A stretch of 64,000 bases of DNA from Ptiloglossa arizonensis. Its lineage: Eukaryota > Arthropoda > Insecta > Hymenoptera > Colletidae. The notes under the pieces were generated by a model, which was given only the letters and a program-made list of their open reading frames with translations, made no database searches and had not been told where the DNA came from. The translations under genes were made by a program, and so were the position numbers. Below, piece after piece: positions 62,601-64,000 of this stretch. The stretch covers positions 6,944,001 to 7,008,000 of the forward strand of contig NC_135059.1 in the NCBI RefSeq assembly GCF_051014685.1. Reading direction: 5' to 3'. Within the stretch, counting starts at the first letter, position 1. Every line of letters begins with the position of its first letter.

Positions 62601-64000
62601 AATGCTCCGTGAAAAACACCATTTCGTTTAAATTCGTGCATTTTGTGCAATTGCAGTCGACTCCTCATAGAGGCAAACAGTAAAAGAGGGTGTTATTGGA
62701 AACGATTCGAAACAATTAAATTGTATCCGCCGTCAGCGGGACGAAATTAGCAAATTTTCGTTCATCGATGCGAACGCGGCCGGATGGTGGAAAATCAGCG
62801 ATTTTCAACCCGCTGTTTCGGTAACTCTCTTTCTCTCTCTTTCTCTCTCTCGATACAATAATGTAAATTACAAAAACAGGCCCACTTTTCCAAGCACAAA
62901 GTGTTAAAACCATATCGAGGGACTGCTCTCTCGTGGTTCCCCCTTTATATTCTATTACTCGTATTCTCTGTTATTCGCTACGCATCCGGTGCACCGAGCG
63001 CTACTTGAAGCGCAGTTGCAGTTTTTCGAGTGGCCTTAATCAAGTTGCATCCTCGAGCGTGTGTGTACGCGCGACTCTCATTTCCCCGCGATAGATCGCG
63101 TTTGATGCGTACCGGATTACACACGTACAACCGTTACGAGTAGCTTCATTTAGTTTAATTTCGATATGCGTTTCGTATCCTGAAAATACCTGAATAATTG
63201 TAAATCCTTGATACGTTTGGATGTTTCGAACGATAATTGGTGAAAATTAGGTCTTACGTATTTCCTGATACGCAGCGCCGAATTTCTGACAAAATTAACG
63301 AAGCTTCGCATTGTTCGTTCATTTTGAAATTTAACGTTCGAAAACATGAGAGAACAATTTTGTTTGTTCTACGAAAAATGGAGAATTTTTATCAGGACGT
63401 TTACCTGGCGAAAAATTCTGCATACTTTCGTACCTCTATAAGTGTGACACATGGAACTATAATTGTTGAAAAGCAAGTCTTACGTAGATCCGTTAGATCG
63501 GATCCAGAGATCGATCTCTCGCGATGGTATCGATGCTTTCACGTCCCTGAAACTTCTAACTCGGGTTCGTGATTTCTTAAAACTTTTCGGTCTCGCGAGA
63601 AGTAGGAAAAATTGAACGAGAATCTTAGAAACCGTGGTTCTCGATGTTTCCCTTCGAGTGTAGCAAAATTTTATCGAGGGCTTTAGAAGTTAGATCGATC
63701 GCACTTGATGAATGGCTTCGGTGGACTCTAAAGTTGCAGATTGATATCTGCCGTCGTTTCAGAGGAAATTTGTAACGCTTTATGTAGGTCAGCCTGTATG
63801 TATCGTCGTATTTTCGGATGTGTCTAGTCTGATCTAGTTTCCCCGGCATTTATTGGGAACGTTTTCTTCTGTTTACCAGCGCTCCGCGAACACGATAAAA
63901 CGCGTGGCTTGTACATCGTACGGGGAAACGTAACAGTTTCGTGGATCAATTTAGACATCCATTTTTCCTAAAACGAAATAACCGATAAAAATATTCAGTC
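59683..64000. other. Upstream/intronic region of beat
   Basis: Dominated by the large tandem array; the remaining sequence at 62.9-64.0 kb shows no supported exon. The beat signal-peptide exon was looked for on the minus strand and not found. Confidence 0.5.
60800..62825. repeat. Large tandem array: three ~0.8-1.0 kb units upstream of beat
   Basis: A core of about 180-210 bp occurs at 60898-61106, 61891-62100 and 62649-62824 (spacings about 990 and 760 bp). Shared blocks include GGAAACGA..GAACAATTAAATTG, GTCAGCGGGAC and TCGTTCATCGATGCGA. Cores are separated by degenerate GGTTATGT..AGATCTACGTTAG arrays and by a second shared block at 61655-61800 and 62457-62620. No coding frame is conserved across the three. 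Confidence 0.75.

Overview
The window looks like nuclear DNA from an insect, most probably a hymenopteran such as a bee or its relatives. Genes are split by short introns with GT..AG borders. CpG is abundant, including pure (CG)n tracts. There are interspersed TTAGG-flavoured arrays and mariner-like TIR elements. Five features can be supported as genes or gene parts: four multi-exon genes whose exon borders I worked out by hand, and one weak exon candidate. The species call is inference; no rRNA, tRNA or mitochondrial marker is present.

Layout. Positions 1-16,690 are CpG-rich and gene-poor, with simple repeats, minisatellites and small tandem duplications. One cysteine-rich exon candidate resembling a thrombospondin type-1 tail lies on the minus strand near 4.0-4.2 kb. 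At 17.2 kb there is a TATA promoter with an AP-1-like site. It is followed by CYP18A1 (18,546-21,146, plus strand, 5 exons, 540 aa). Facing it tail-to-tail is CYP306A1/phantom (23,520-27,766, minus strand, 7 exons, 498 aa). By family knowledge, CYP306A1 is the ecdysteroid 25-hydroxylase of moulting-hormone synthesis and CYP18A1 is the ecdysteroid 26-hydroxylase that inactivates the hormone. Synthesis and clearance genes are therefore neighbours, an arrangement known from several arthropods.

Positions 27.8-43.6 kb hold no gene I can support. They contain diverged duplications, a candidate pogo/Tigger-like element (33.46-34.72 kb), a TTAGG-like 5-unit array (36.5-36.9 kb), hexanucleotide repeats and several copies of a ~140 bp mariner-type MITE. 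An astacin zinc metalloprotease follows (43,691-45,708, plus, 5 exons, 319 aa). It is convergent with the Hedgehog-pathway kinase fused (46,174-49,182, minus, 9 exons, 756 aa). From about 48 kb the DNA becomes AT-richer.

The last third carries most of a beaten path (beat) family neuronal Ig protein on the minus strand (52,439-58,946). It has two Ig-like domains and a small terminal exon encoding a hydrophobic tail; the signal-peptide exon is not found and probably lies beyond 64,000. Upstream of the visible beat exons is a large three-copy tandem structure (60.8-62.8 kb). I found no sign of a bacterial-type system, CRISPR, or intact retroelement. The most unusual signals are the MITE family with shared flanks, the large tandem array next to beat, and the dense, varied satellite content.
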